Assembly: GCF_015595025.1 (NCBI RefSeq)
Contig: NZ_JADNRL010000026.1
Coordinates: 124,001 to 188,000, forward strand
Length of the DNA: 64,000 nucleotides
Direction: 5' to 3'
Source: Halomonas sp. KAO
GTDB taxonomy: Bacteria > Pseudomonadota > Gammaproteobacteria > Pseudomonadales > Halomonadaceae
The notes beneath the pieces are model-generated. The model saw only the letters and a list, made by a program, of their open reading frames with translations. It had not been told where the DNA came from and ran no database searches. The position numbers and the translations under genes are program-made. Every line of letters starts with the position of its first letter. Position 1 is the stretch's first letter. This document shows positions 27,994-36,870 of the stretch, one piece after another.

Positions 27994-29370
27994 ATGACCG
28001 CTCCCAATGCCGACGAAGCGAACACCTTTCTCGAGCAGCATCCCGAGATCACCAGCATCGACCTGCTGATCAGCGACCTCAATGGCGTGCTGCGCGGCAA
28101 GCGAGTGTCACGGGAGAATCTCGAGAAGGCCTATACCCAGGGCATCAACCTGCCCGCCTCGGTGTTCGCTCTGGATATTCTCGGCAACACCGTCGAGGAG
28201 ACCGGCCTGGGCCTGGACAGCGGCGACGCCGACCGCGTCTGCCGCCCCCTCCCGGGTACCCTGATGCCCACGCCCTGGCGTCGTCAGGGTCGCCAGGCAC
28301 AGCTGCTGATGGTCATGGAGGAAGCCGACGGCAGCGGCTTCTTCGCCGAGCCGCGGCATGTGCTGGAGCGTCAGCTGAGGCGCCTGAAGGCTCGCCGTCT
28401 GACCCCGGTCGTGGCCGTGGAGATGGAGTTCTACCTGGTCGACCGTGAACGGGCCGAGGGGGGCATGATCCAGCCCCCACGCTCCCCCGTCACCGGTGAG
28501 CGTGCCAGCCAGAGTCAGCTCTACTCGGTGAACGAGCTCGACGAATATGCCGACTTCCTGGAGGCCGTACAGGCTGCCGCCGAGGCGCAGCAGCTGCCGC
28601 TGGACACCATGTTGAAGGAGTGTGCGCCGGGGCAGTTCGAGATCACCCTGAAGCACGGCCCCGATGCGCTGGCCGCCTGCGACGCCGCGGTGCTGCTCAA
28701 GCGTCTGATCAAGGGGGTGGCACAGAATCACGGTTTCGAGGCCACCTTCATGGCCAAGCCCTATGGCCTGGAGGCGGGCAACGGCACCCACGTGCATATC
28801 AGCCTGCTCGACGACTCAGGCGACAACGTCTTCGCCGCCGCCGATGGCGATGTGCTGGGCAGCACGACCCTCAAGCATGCCGTTGCCGGACTGCTCGAGC
28901 AGATGCCGGCCAGCGTGGCGCTGTTCGCCCCGAACCTTAACTCCTTCCGACGCTTCCAGCCCGGGCTCTATGTGCCCATGACCCCCACCTGGGGCTTCGA
29001 CAATCGCTCGGTGGCGATTCGCATTCCCTCCGGCCCCAACGCCGCCCGGCGCCTGGAGCACCGCGTGGCGGGTGCCGATGCCAACCCCTACCTGCTGCTG
29101 GCCGCCCTGCTCGCCGGTATCGAGCATGGCATCGCCGGAGAGCTCACGCCTCCCCCGGCGGTGACCGGCAACGCCTACGACCAGTTCGCCCCCAGCCTGA
29201 CCAACAGCTGGCGCCAGGCCCTGGACCTGCTCGAGGAGAGCGAGTCGCTGCGCGAGGCGCTGGGCCACGACTTCCTGACGGTTTTCCTGGCCAATCGGCG
29301 TGTCGAGCGCAGCCAGACCATGCAGGAGGTCAGCCAGCTGGAGATCGACTGGTACCTGCGTCACGTCTAA
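27994..29370 (+). CDS. puuA: Gamma-glutamylputrescine synthetase PuuA
   Basis: 458-residue glutamine-synthetase-family enzyme that ligates glutamate to putrescine with ATP, the entry step of the Puu route. It follows E. coli PuuA closely, including PASVFALDILGNTVEETGLG and RFQPGLYVPMTPTWGFDNRS. The glutamine synthetase metal and ATP segments (VEMEFYLV, GTHVHISL, HRVAGADANPY) are intact. ATG 27994 gives the homologue-like start; an upstream TTG at 27934 lies in the promoter. An NhaC-family gene follows 78 bp downstream on the same strand. Confidence 0.92.
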   Translation: MTAPNADEANTFLEQHPEITSIDLLISDLNGVLRGKRVSRENLEKAYTQGINLPASVFALDILGNTVEETGLGLDSGDADRVCRPLPGTLMPTPWRRQGRQAQLLMVMEEADGSGFFAEPRHVLERQLRRLKARRLTPVVAVEMEFYLVDRERAEGGMIQPPRSPVTGERASQSQLYSVNELDEYADFLEAVQAAAEAQQLPLDTMLKECAPGQFEITLKHGPDALAACDAAVLLKRLIKGVAQNHGFEATFMAKPYGLEAGNGTHVHISLLDDSGDNVFAAADGDVLGSTTLKHAVAGLLEQMPASVALFAPNLNSFRRFQPGLYVPMTPTWGFDNRSVAIRIPSGPNAARRLEHRVAGADANPYLLLAALLAGIEHGIAGELTPPPAVTGNAYDQFAPSLTNSWRQALDLLEESESLREALGHDFLTVFLANRRVERSQTMQEVSQLEIDWYLRHV

Positions 29371-29448
29371 CTCTCTTCCGCTCCGACGAGAGACAACCAC
29401 AACAGCAACGTCGACCCGTCGCCCTACTGCCGACCGGGAGGTAACCCC

Positions 29449-30942
29449 ATGAGCTCCAACCAGGCCGCGCGCCACCCCTTCTCCCCTTCCCTGCCGGACC
29501 GTCGCGGTACCGGCAAGACCTTCGCCCTGGTCACCGCCCTGCTGCTCACGGTCGGGGGCCTGACCCTGAACCATGAGCCCGGCACGCCATTCGGCTGGAT
29601 CAGCCTCGTCCCGTCGTTGATCGTGCTGGTGGTCGCCATCGCGACCCACCGCACCCTGGAGGCGCTGGCCATCGGCGCCCTCTCGGGGCTTATCATGCTG
29701 CAACCCGACGACTTCATCGGCGAGCTGTCCGACATCTCCATGGCGGTCATGATGGATGAGACCATCGCCTGGCTGATCCTGGTGTGCGGCCTGATGGGTG
29801 GCTTCATTGCCATGCTGGAAAAGTCGGGCTGCACCCTGAGCTTCAGTCACTTCATGACGCGACTGGTCAAGACTCGCCGCCAGTCGCTGCTCAGCACCGC
29901 CACGCTGGGCGTACTGATCTTCATCGACGACTACCTCAATGCGCTGGCCACCTCGGCCGCCATGAAGCGACTCACCGACCGATTCGGTGTCTCCCGGGAA
30001 AAGCTGGCCTACATCGTCGACTCGACGGCGGCCCCCATCTGTATTCTGGTACCGATCTCCACCTGGGCGGTCTACTTCGCCGAGCTTCTCGAAACCAACG
30101 GCGCCACCGATGGCCCGGGAATGTGGCTCTATATCCAGTCGATCCCCTTCATGCTCTATGGCTGGGTGGCCATGGGGCTGGTCCTGCTCGTTGCCATCGG
30201 CATCATGCCCGATATCGGCCCGATGAAGGCCGCCGAGGAGCGCGCCAGAAACGGCCAGCCGATCCCCGACAATGCCCCGGAGGTCGCCCTCGGGGAGGAT
30301 GATATGCCCATCACGCGGCCCTGGGTCGGCGTGATGAACTTCCTGCTGCCGATGGCGGTACTGATCGGCGCCAGCGCCTGGTTCGAGATCGACCTTCTCA
30401 AGGGCGTGATCGTGGCCATCATGTTCACCATTTTGCTCTACCTGATCCAGCGACTGGCCACCTTCGCCACGCTGATGGACGCCATCATGGACGGCTTCAG
30501 GACCATGATGCTGCCGCTCGCCATCGTCGCCGTCGGCTTCGTGCTTCGCGAGATCAACGACCAGCTCGGCATGACGGCCTTCATGATCGACTCCCTTACC
30601 CCCTATCTGACGGTCGCCATGCTGCCGGCCATCGTCTTCCTCTCCATGGCCATCGTGGTATTTGCCACCGGCTCCTCATGGGGGGTGTTCGTGATCTCGA
30701 TCCCCATCGTGATCCCCATCGCGCAAAGCATGGGTGCCCCGTTGCCGCTGGTGGTCGGTGCCCTGCTTTCCGCCTCGAGCTTTGGCAGCCACGCCTGCTT
30801 CTTCTCCGACTCCTCGGTGCTCTCCTCCCAGGGCAGCGGCTGTCAGCCGATGCAGCATGCGCTGACGCAGATCCCCTACGCCTTGATCGGGGCCCTGGTG
30901 ACCACCCTGGGCTTCCTCACCCTGGGCATTCTGATGACCTGA
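29449..30942 (+). CDS. NhaC-family antiporter (second copy)
   Basis: 497-residue integral membrane carrier of the NhaC family with about 11-12 spans. It shares with the 23.5-kb copy the motifs FIDDYLNALATS, VDSTAAPICI and FATGSSWGVFV, but lacks that copy's exported N-terminal domain. A preceding GGGAGGT ribosome site supports ATG 29449. Placement directly after puuA, in a cluster without a PuuP permease, makes import of putrescine or exchange of a pathway intermediate a reasonable hypothesis; cation exchange remains the conservative assignment. Confidence 0.85.
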   Translation: MSSNQAARHPFSPSLPDRRGTGKTFALVTALLLTVGGLTLNHEPGTPFGWISLVPSLIVLVVAIATHRTLEALAIGALSGLIMLQPDDFIGELSDISMAVMMDETIAWLILVCGLMGGFIAMLEKSGCTLSFSHFMTRLVKTRRQSLLSTATLGVLIFIDDYLNALATSAAMKRLTDRFGVSREKLAYIVDSTAAPICILVPISTWAVYFAELLETNGATDGPGMWLYIQSIPFMLYGWVAMGLVLLVAIGIMPDIGPMKAAEERARNGQPIPDNAPEVALGEDDMPITRPWVGVMNFLLPMAVLIGASAWFEIDLLKGVIVAIMFTILLYLIQRLATFATLMDAIMDGFRTMMLPLAIVAVGFVLREINDQLGMTAFMIDSLTPYLTVAMLPAIVFLSMAIVVFATGSSWGVFVISIPIVIPIAQSMGAPLPLVVGALLSASSFGSHACFFSDSSVLSSQGSGCQPMQHALTQIPYALIGALVTTLGFLTLGILMT

Positions 30943-30977
30943 CCCCTCCGGACAGCTCCCTGGCACCTGGCCACACC

Positions 30978-31012
30978 ACACCGCCCCCGAGCCTCTCGCT
31001 CGGGGGCGGTGT
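30978..31012. terminator. Bidirectional hairpin terminator
   Basis: Perfect 15-bp stem ACACCGCCCCCGAGC with a 5-nt loop, midway between the convergent NhaC-family gene and the glycine-zipper gene. No clear T tract on either side. Confidence 0.65.
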
Positions 31013-31078
31013 CATTACGGAAGGGCAGACGGGGTCCGTCGAGGGCGAAACCTTCGTGCAGCGGGCGGAACCGGGATT

Positions 31079-31777
31079 TCACACCTCGGTGGATGCCTCG
31101 GACGTGGCGTCGGACTCGGCCTGCCACTGCACCTCGCCATCGATCACCGGCAGACGCTCGGCCTGGGGAGGAGTCTCCAGGCGCCGGGAAAGCTCCTCGC
31201 CATCGAGGCGGTAGGTGACCTCATAGCCCTGCGACTCCTCGTGCTGCTCCACGACCGTCCGGCACTCCTCCTCGGTAACCACCCGCTGGCGGGTCTCGTA
31301 ACGCGTCTCATAGCGGGTCTCGTACTGCACCTGGCCACCGGCCTGGGCATGCTGGCGCGCCTCGACGCGCTCCTGAACCTCGCGTCCGGCCAGGGCGCCG
31401 CCGATGGCACCCGCCACGGTGGCGATCTTCTTGCCGCTGCCACCCCCGACCTGGTTGCCCAGCAGTCCGCCGACGAGAGCGCCGGCGGCACTGCCGACGA
31501 TGCGGTGAGGGTCGCGGCTGGCCGCCGGACCGGACGAAGTCGGCGCCTCCACCGGAACCTGAACCGGCACCTCGACCGGGACTTCCTCGCTCACTACCCG
31601 CTCAACGTCCTCGCAGACCTCTCTTGGCCGCTCCACGGTTCGGGTCACGGGCTCTACCGCCAGGATCTCGGCATATACCGGCCCACGCGGCTGCTGGACC
31701 TGCCAGGCCCCGAACGCCAGTCCTCCAACCCCCAGCACGGCCAGCGTCGCGCCGACAACGATCGACGTCTTGCTCAT
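31079..31777 (-). CDS. Glycine-zipper 2TM-domain envelope protein
   Basis: 232-residue protein with an N-terminal membrane or signal segment (about residues 6-26), a linker rich in Val/Glu/Pro (EVPVEVPVQVPVE), and a glycine zipper at about 90-130 (AAGALVGGLLGNQVGGGSGKK) of the 17-kDa surface antigen/SlyB-like type. This is followed by three exact YETR tetrapeptides and an acidic tail. Such proteins sit in the cell envelope, but their function is largely unknown. It is isolated from its neighbours in function; a terminator separates it from the puuA unit. Confidence 0.8.
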   Translation of the reverse strand: MSKTSIVVGATLAVLGVGGLAFGAWQVQQPRGPVYAEILAVEPVTRTVERPREVCEDVERVVSEEVPVEVPVQVPVEAPTSSGPAASRDPHRIVGSAAGALVGGLLGNQVGGGSGKKIATVAGAIGGALAGREVQERVEARQHAQAGGQVQYETRYETRYETRQRVVTEEECRTVVEQHEESQGYEVTYRLDGEELSRRLETPPQAERLPVIDGEVQWQAESDATSEASTEV

Positions 31778-31991
31778 CTGTCATCTCCTGATAAGAGCGG
31801 AACACCATTCACTGAAACACTTTCGGGCTCAAGACGAGCGTGACCTTGATGGCTCGTGGCGATGAGAGGGGCAGCGCAATCCGGTGCTGCCCGACCCGGC
31901 ACAGTATAGGGCGAGGAGTGGCATCGAGGCGGCAGCGACGACGACTTCCACAGAGCTTCCCCACCCGTCGCCAGATGGTGACATCTCAACC

Positions 31992-32858
31992 TCAGGCCAG
32001 GGGTTCGCCGGCCGAGATGACGGGGCCGGCTCCCGACGACGCCGACTCTGGCCGGCCGGACATCAGGCGCAGACGCGCCTCCAGCCAGCGCCGGGTGGGT
32101 TCGACCCGATTGAAGGTATAGACATGCAGGCCGATGAAACCGTCGACACCATCCTCCAGCAGCGGCTCCACGCTCTCCAGCAGGGCGTCGGGGCGAAAGT
32201 CCGAGGGCCTCAGCAGCCGTCTCAGCCAGCCCGACTGGCGACGCAGGGCCCGCATCGAGGGCCCCAGCCCCAGGCGCATGGCGATGGCCAGCAGCCGCTT
32301 GGGCTCCATCAGCCCGGGGACGCCGGCATAGACCGGCAGGGCGAGCCCGAGCCGTGACTGACGCCTGCGCCAGGCCAGCAGCGGATCGGCCTCGAAGCAG
32401 AGCTGGGTCACGGCATAGTCGGCCAGAGACGCCTTGGCGACGAGGTCACGCTCCAGGACATCTCCGTCGACGGCGTGATGCCCCTCGGGATAGACGGGAA
32501 CCCCCACCCGCAGCGGTCGCTGTGCCAGGCCCGCCATGGCCTCGAGCAGCGCGAGGCCGTGGGGGTAGTCGCCCAGCGGGCTCTCTCCATCGCCACCCAC
32601 CACGAAGACATCATCGACACCCAGGGTCACCAGGCGCCCCAGCAGCGACTCCAGGTGGGCGCTATCCCGCACCCGCCGGGCCGCCATGTGCGGCACCACA
32701 TGAAACCCTCTCTCGACCAGCCACTCGGTGGCCTCGAGGGTCCGCTCGAGGCCGTGGCGTGGTGAGCAGGTCACGGTGACCGTGGCGCCTGCGGGCAGGG
32801 ATAGCGCCGCTTCCTGCATGCCGACGAGGGGCATCAGTTCGAAGCGGATCGACGTCAT
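31992..32858 (-). CDS. Methylenetetrahydrofolate reductase-like (MetF family) protein
   Basis: 288-residue TIM-barrel protein of the MTHFR family: VTVTCSPRHGLERTLEA near the start, VVGGDGESPLGDYPHGLALL for FAD/folate contact, and a C-terminal VDGFIGLHVYTFNRVEPTRRW. Classical MetF reduces methylene-THF for methionine synthesis; here the gene follows a DmdA-like demethylase whose product would be 5-methyl-THF, so it may run in the oxidative direction. Its AAGGAG ribosome site lies in the last codons of the upstream gene, indicating one transcript. It is a divergent member of the family rather than the housekeeping MetF. Confidence 0.82.
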   Translation of the reverse strand: MTSIRFELMPLVGMQEAALSLPAGATVTVTCSPRHGLERTLEATEWLVERGFHVVPHMAARRVRDSAHLESLLGRLVTLGVDDVFVVGGDGESPLGDYPHGLALLEAMAGLAQRPLRVGVPVYPEGHHAVDGDVLERDLVAKASLADYAVTQLCFEADPLLAWRRRQSRLGLALPVYAGVPGLMEPKRLLAIAMRLGLGPSMRALRRQSGWLRRLLRPSDFRPDALLESVEPLLEDGVDGFIGLHVYTFNRVEPTRRWLEARLRLMSGRPESASSGAGPVISAGEPLA

Positions 32859-32864
32859 ATGCTC

Positions 32865-34061
32865 TCACTCCTTGGGGATGGTCTTGGCCGGATCATGGAA
32901 GGGCTTCTCCACGACCACGGCATCCTGCAGTCCGGTATTGGCCTCGATCCGCAGTGCCGTGCCCAGCTCGGCATGCTCGATGGGTACCATGGCATAGCCG
33001 ATATTGCGCTCCTGGCGCGGCGAGCGGGTGGCCGAGGTGACCTGACCGATACGCTCGCCGCCCGGAGTGAATACCGGGAAGACGTCGATCATGCTGCCAT
33101 CGGTGAAGTAGCCCACGCTAGGCCCGTCGATCTCCACCCCCACCAGCTTGCGCGAGACTCCCTCGGCCTTGATGCGCTCCAGGGCGGAACGACCGATGAA
33201 GTCATCATCCCCGCGCAGGTCCACCATCCAGTCGTATCCCATCCCCACCTCGAAGGGGTTGGTGTCGTACCAGATGTCGCAGCCGAAGGCGAGGATCCCC
33301 CCCTCGATACGACGGATATGGCAGGGGCCGATCACCTGCATGCCGTGGGGACGGCCGGCCTCGAACACGCGCTGCCACAGGGCCTCGCCGAAGCGACTGG
33401 CCTCGCGCAGATAGATCTCGTAGCCGACCTCGCCCGAGTAGCCGGTGCGCGAGATCACCACCGACATGCCGTCGAGCTCCGCCTCCATCAGGTGATAGTA
33501 GGGCATCGCCAGCACGGCTTCGCCGAACAGGTCCACCATCACCGCCTTGGCCCTGGGTCCCTGGACCTGCACCGGTGCCACATCCACCTCGCGCAGGGTG
33601 ACATCGAGTCCCGAGTTGACGGCTAGCCCCTGGCACCACAACAGGATGTCGCTATCGGCCAGCGACAGCCAGAAGCGGTTCTCCTCGATGCGCAGCAGCA
33701 CCGGGTCGTTGAGGATGCCACCATCGGGGCCGGTAACGAAGACATACTTGCACTGCCCGACCTGGCAGTGGCGCATGTCACGGGGGACCAGCCGCTGGGT
33801 GAAGGCGAAGGCATCGGGCCCCGTTATCTCAATCTGGCGCTCGACGCCGACATCCCACAGGGTCACACCCTGTACCAGGGCCCAGTATTCGTCCACGGGG
33901 TCGGTATAGAGCCGCGGGTGATAATGGTGGTTGTAGACACTATATTTGCGCACCCCATGGCGCCGCGATGCATAGAAGAAGGGTGACTTGCGGATACGCG
34001 GATAGAGCAGAATCTCCGGTGCTTCCCGGGCGTGCTCGACGCTTTCGATGACCTGGGACAT
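32865..34061 (-). CDS. DmdA-like/GcvT-family THF-dependent demethylase
   Basis: 398-residue single-domain aminomethyltransferase (GcvT) family protein resembling DMSP demethylase DmdA: the N-terminal YNHHYHPRLYTDPVDEYWALVQGVTLWDVGVERQ and the folate-domain segments ISRTGYSGEVGYEIYL and WYDTNPFEVGMGYDWMVDL. Such enzymes move a methyl or methylene group from a sulfur or nitrogen donor to THF. ATG 34061 is preferred (GAGGT seven bases upstream) over GTG 34070. Cotranscribed with the MetF-like gene and divergent from the dimethylglycine-dehydrogenase-like gene. The substrate cannot be read from sequence; DMSP itself is only one option. Confidence 0.82.
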   Translation of the reverse strand: MSQVIESVEHAREAPEILLYPRIRKSPFFYASRRHGVRKYSVYNHHYHPRLYTDPVDEYWALVQGVTLWDVGVERQIEITGPDAFAFTQRLVPRDMRHCQVGQCKYVFVTGPDGGILNDPVLLRIEENRFWLSLADSDILLWCQGLAVNSGLDVTLREVDVAPVQVQGPRAKAVMVDLFGEAVLAMPYYHLMEAELDGMSVVISRTGYSGEVGYEIYLREASRFGEALWQRVFEAGRPHGMQVIGPCHIRRIEGGILAFGCDIWYDTNPFEVGMGYDWMVDLRGDDDFIGRSALERIKAEGVSRKLVGVEIDGPSVGYFTDGSMIDVFPVFTPGGERIGQVTSATRSPRQERNIGYAMVPIEHAELGTALRIEANTGLQDAVVVEKPFHDPAKTIPKE

Positions 34062-34202
34062 GACGCTCACCTCATGGGTCGCTGTGACAGGTACCGGCCC
34101 CGCGCCGGTCCCATGCCTTCGACACTAGACCCGACTCGGGCCACCCATCTCGCCATGGGCGGCCCACTCTTAGCCGTAGGCGACAGCCCCGACGACGGCC
34201 TG

Positions 34203-34233
34203 TCGCCAGCGGACAAGGAGGCGTCGTCGCGGG
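34203..34233. promoter_or_regulatory. Motif shared with the fhs promoter region (site A)
   Basis: TCGCCAGCGGACAAGGAGGC followed by GTCGTCGCGGG lies 65 bp upstream of the dimethylglycine-dehydrogenase-like gene. It aligns with 38016-38045 upstream of fhs (TCGYCAG, ACAAG, GCG, GCGGG in the same order). It partly overlaps an inverted repeat GGCGACAG/CTGTCGCC (34179-34207). A binding site for the cluster's AraC-type regulator is a reasonable inference. Confidence 0.4.
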
Positions 34234-34297
34234 ACAGCGTGACCTGCCGGGGCTGCCTTATGCTGGCAGAAACTCAGGTGCTCTCAGGAGGTTGACC

Positions 34298-36865
34298 ATG
34301 GCAACCCTACCCTCGCAGGCAGACGCGGTGATCATCGGCCTGGGCGGCATCGTCGGAGCCTCGGTGGTCCACCACCTCATCGAGCTGGGCTGGACCAAAC
34401 TGGTGGGTCTGGAGACCGCCGCCCTGCCCTCGGACGTCGGCTCCACCGCTCACGCCTCCGACTTCTGCTACATGACCTCCCACGACCGCCTGAGCTGCTA
34501 TACCACCACCTACAGCCAGCGCTTCTTTGAAGCAATGGGCCACTACCACAAGTCCGGCGGGCTGGAGATCGCAAGGGTCGGCGACGACGCGCGCCTGGCC
34601 GAGCTCCAGCGCAAGGTCGCCTCGGGCAAGGCGTTCGGTACCCGCGCCTGCATGATCGATGCCGATGAGACGGTGGCACGCTTCCCGCTGCTGGAGCGCG
34701 ACCTGGTGCTCGGCGCCCTCTGGGATCCCGATGCCGGGCTGGTGGTGCCACGCTCCCAGCGCGTTGCCGGCGAGCTGATCGAGAAGGCCGTTGCCAGCGG
34801 CCATCTGCACGCCTTCGCCGAGACCCCGGCGCTGGATATCGATGTCCGCGATGGACGGGTTCACGGCGTCGAGACGCTGAAGGGCTATGTCTCGACGCCT
34901 CTGGTGATCGTTACCGCCGGTATCTGGGGACCGATTCCCGCCGCCATGGGCGGTGCCGCCCTGCCGCTGATGCCACTGGAACACCCGCTGATCTTCTTCG
35001 GCCCCTTCGACACCTTCGCCGGCAGCGGCAAGGAGATCGGCTACCCCTTGCTGCGCGACCAGGGCAACTCCGCCTATCTGCGCGATACCGGTGACCCGGC
35101 CAGCACCGAGGGCGGACAGCTCGAACTGGGCCACTATGAGCCGCGGGAACCGCGCCTGGTGGAGCCGCACGCCATCCTCGATCGCCACCGGGCCCGGCTC
35201 TCCCCCTCGATGCGCGACCTGGAGATCGACCAGGTCGCCGAGGCGCTGGAGCGCGCCATGACGCTCACCCCGGTGCTGGGTGAGCTGGGGCTGGACGAGA
35301 AGCACTCCTTCAACGGCCTGCTCTCGGTCACCTCCGACGGTGGCTCGTTGGTGGGCGAGTCGCCGGAAACCCGCGGCCTGTGGTTCTGCGAGGCGGTCTG
35401 GGTCAAGGACGCCCCGGGCATGGGCAAGCTGCTAGCCGACTGGATCACCCGGGGCCGGCCCGACATGGACCCCTGCAGCGTCGATATCGCTCGCTTCTAT
35501 CCGGTGCAGAAGACCCCGCACCACATCCATGGACGCTGCCGGGAGATCGCCCAGAAGATCTACGACCCGCCGGTGCACCCCCGGGAGCCCTTCGCCAGCG
35601 GCCGCAACCTCAGGCGCGGCCCCTTCTGGTCGAGGGAGCAGGAGCTGGGGGGCTACTTCATGGAGGCCGCCGGCTGGGAACGCGCCCACGGCTATGCCGC
35701 CAACGAGACGCGTCTGGCCGCCTATCTGGAACGGGTGCCGGAACGCCCCGCCGAATGGGATGCCCGCCACTTCTGGCGTGTCGCCAATGCCGAGCAGCTC
35801 GCCATGAGCGATGACGTGGGCATGGTCAATCTCTCCCACTTCGCCATCTACGATATCTCGGGACACGACGCCGAGGCACTGCTGGAGCGTCTATCGGTGG
35901 CACGCATCGGTGGCGACACCCCCATCGGCAAGGGGGTCTACACCCACTTCCTCGACGACGCCGGCGGCGTGCATTCCGACCTCACCATCGTGCGCCTGGC
36001 GCCGGACAGCTGGCGGGTGATCTGTGGTGGCGATACCGGCCACCGTGACCTGATGTGGATCATCCGCCGTGGCGAGGGGTGGGGGCTGACACGCTGGCAC
36101 CTGGAGGACCGCACCGACGGCCTGGCCACCCTGGGCCTGTGGGGCCCCAACGCCCGCCGCACCCTGCAGGCACTCGCCGATGTGCCTGAGGCCCTGGACG
36201 ATGCCCACCTCCCCTTCGCCACCGCCCGCGAGATCCGTGTCCAGGGCCTGCCGGTCTGGGCCTTCCGAATCTCCTACGTGGGTGAGCAGGGCTGGGAGCT
36301 ATACATCCCCTTCAGCTACGGGCTGGCGCTCTGGGACCGGCTGTTCGAGGCCGGCGTCACGCCGGTGGGGATCGACACCTACGCCAACAGCCGTCGCCTG
36401 GAGAAGAGCCTGCGCCTTCAGAATGTCGACCTGCTCACCGACTACAACCTCGTGGAGGCGGGCCTGGCCCGCCCCAAGGTGAAGAGTGCCGAGTTCCACG
36501 GCAAGAGCGCCCACCTCGAGCAGCGTGGTCGTGAGCATCAGCCGGCCACCCTCTGCACCCTGGTGATGGAGGATCACCACGACAGCAGTGGCATACCGCG
36601 CTTCCCGGTCGGCCAGGCACCACTGCTCGACCCCGAGAGCGGCGAGGTGCCGGTGGACACCCTGGGACGGCGTTCCTATACCACCAGCATCGCCTGGGGC
36701 CCCTCGCTCGAATGCAATATCGCGCTGGGCTATCTGCCCCAGGCCTATGCCGAAGAGGACCGCCGACTGCTGCTGGAGTACTTCGGCGAGCACTACTCGA
36801 TGCGCGTAGCCGCGGTGGGCTACCGGGCGCTCTACGACCCGCTGGGCGAGCGACCACGCAGCTGA
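34298..36865 (+). CDS. Dimethylglycine dehydrogenase-like FAD/GcvT fusion protein
   Basis: 855-residue two-part enzyme. The N-terminal half (to about residue 400) is a DAO-family flavoprotein with AVIIGLGGIVGASVVHHL and GSTAHASDF, where His52 aligns with the histidine that carries covalent FAD in dimethylglycine dehydrogenase. The C-terminal half is a GcvT folate domain (FRISYVGEQGWELYIPF). The family oxidatively demethylates N-methyl compounds and captures formaldehyde as 5,10-methylene-THF. The start is ATG 34298, six bases after AGGAGG. The nucleotide-binding loop has one residue more than the usual GGGIVG form. The exact substrate (dimethylglycine, sarcosine or another methylated amine) is unknown. 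Confidence 0.85.
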   Translation: MATLPSQADAVIIGLGGIVGASVVHHLIELGWTKLVGLETAALPSDVGSTAHASDFCYMTSHDRLSCYTTTYSQRFFEAMGHYHKSGGLEIARVGDDARLAELQRKVASGKAFGTRACMIDADETVARFPLLERDLVLGALWDPDAGLVVPRSQRVAGELIEKAVASGHLHAFAETPALDIDVRDGRVHGVETLKGYVSTPLVIVTAGIWGPIPAAMGGAALPLMPLEHPLIFFGPFDTFAGSGKEIGYPLLRDQGNSAYLRDTGDPASTEGGQLELGHYEPREPRLVEPHAILDRHRARLSPSMRDLEIDQVAEALERAMTLTPVLGELGLDEKHSFNGLLSVTSDGGSLVGESPETRGLWFCEAVWVKDAPGMGKLLADWITRGRPDMDPCSVDIARFYPVQKTPHHIHGRCREIAQKIYDPPVHPREPFASGRNLRRGPFWSREQELGGYFMEAAGWERAHGYAANETRLAAYLERVPERPAEWDARHFWRVANAEQLAMSDDVGMVNLSHFAIYDISGHDAEALLERLSVARIGGDTPIGKGVYTHFLDDAGGVHSDLTIVRLAPDSWRVICGGDTGHRDLMWIIRRGEGWGLTRWHLEDRTDGLATLGLWGPNARRTLQALADVPEALDDAHLPFATAREIRVQGLPVWAFRISYVGEQGWELYIPFSYGLALWDRLFEAGVTPVGIDTYANSRRLEKSLRLQNVDLLTDYNLVEAGLARPKVKSAEFHGKSAHLEQRGREHQPATLCTLVMEDHHDSSGIPRFPVGQAPLLDPESGEVPVDTLGRRSYTTSIAWGPSLECNIALGYLPQAYAEEDRRLLLEYFGEHYSMRVAAVGYRALYDPLGERPRS

Positions 36866-36870
36866 GCGGC

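Noticed and set aside
31868..31892. GGGCAGC/GCTGCCC hairpin downstream of the MetF-like gene as a terminator
   Set aside because: It lies 100 bp past the stop, has no T tract and could equally be in the promoter of the glycine-zipper gene.
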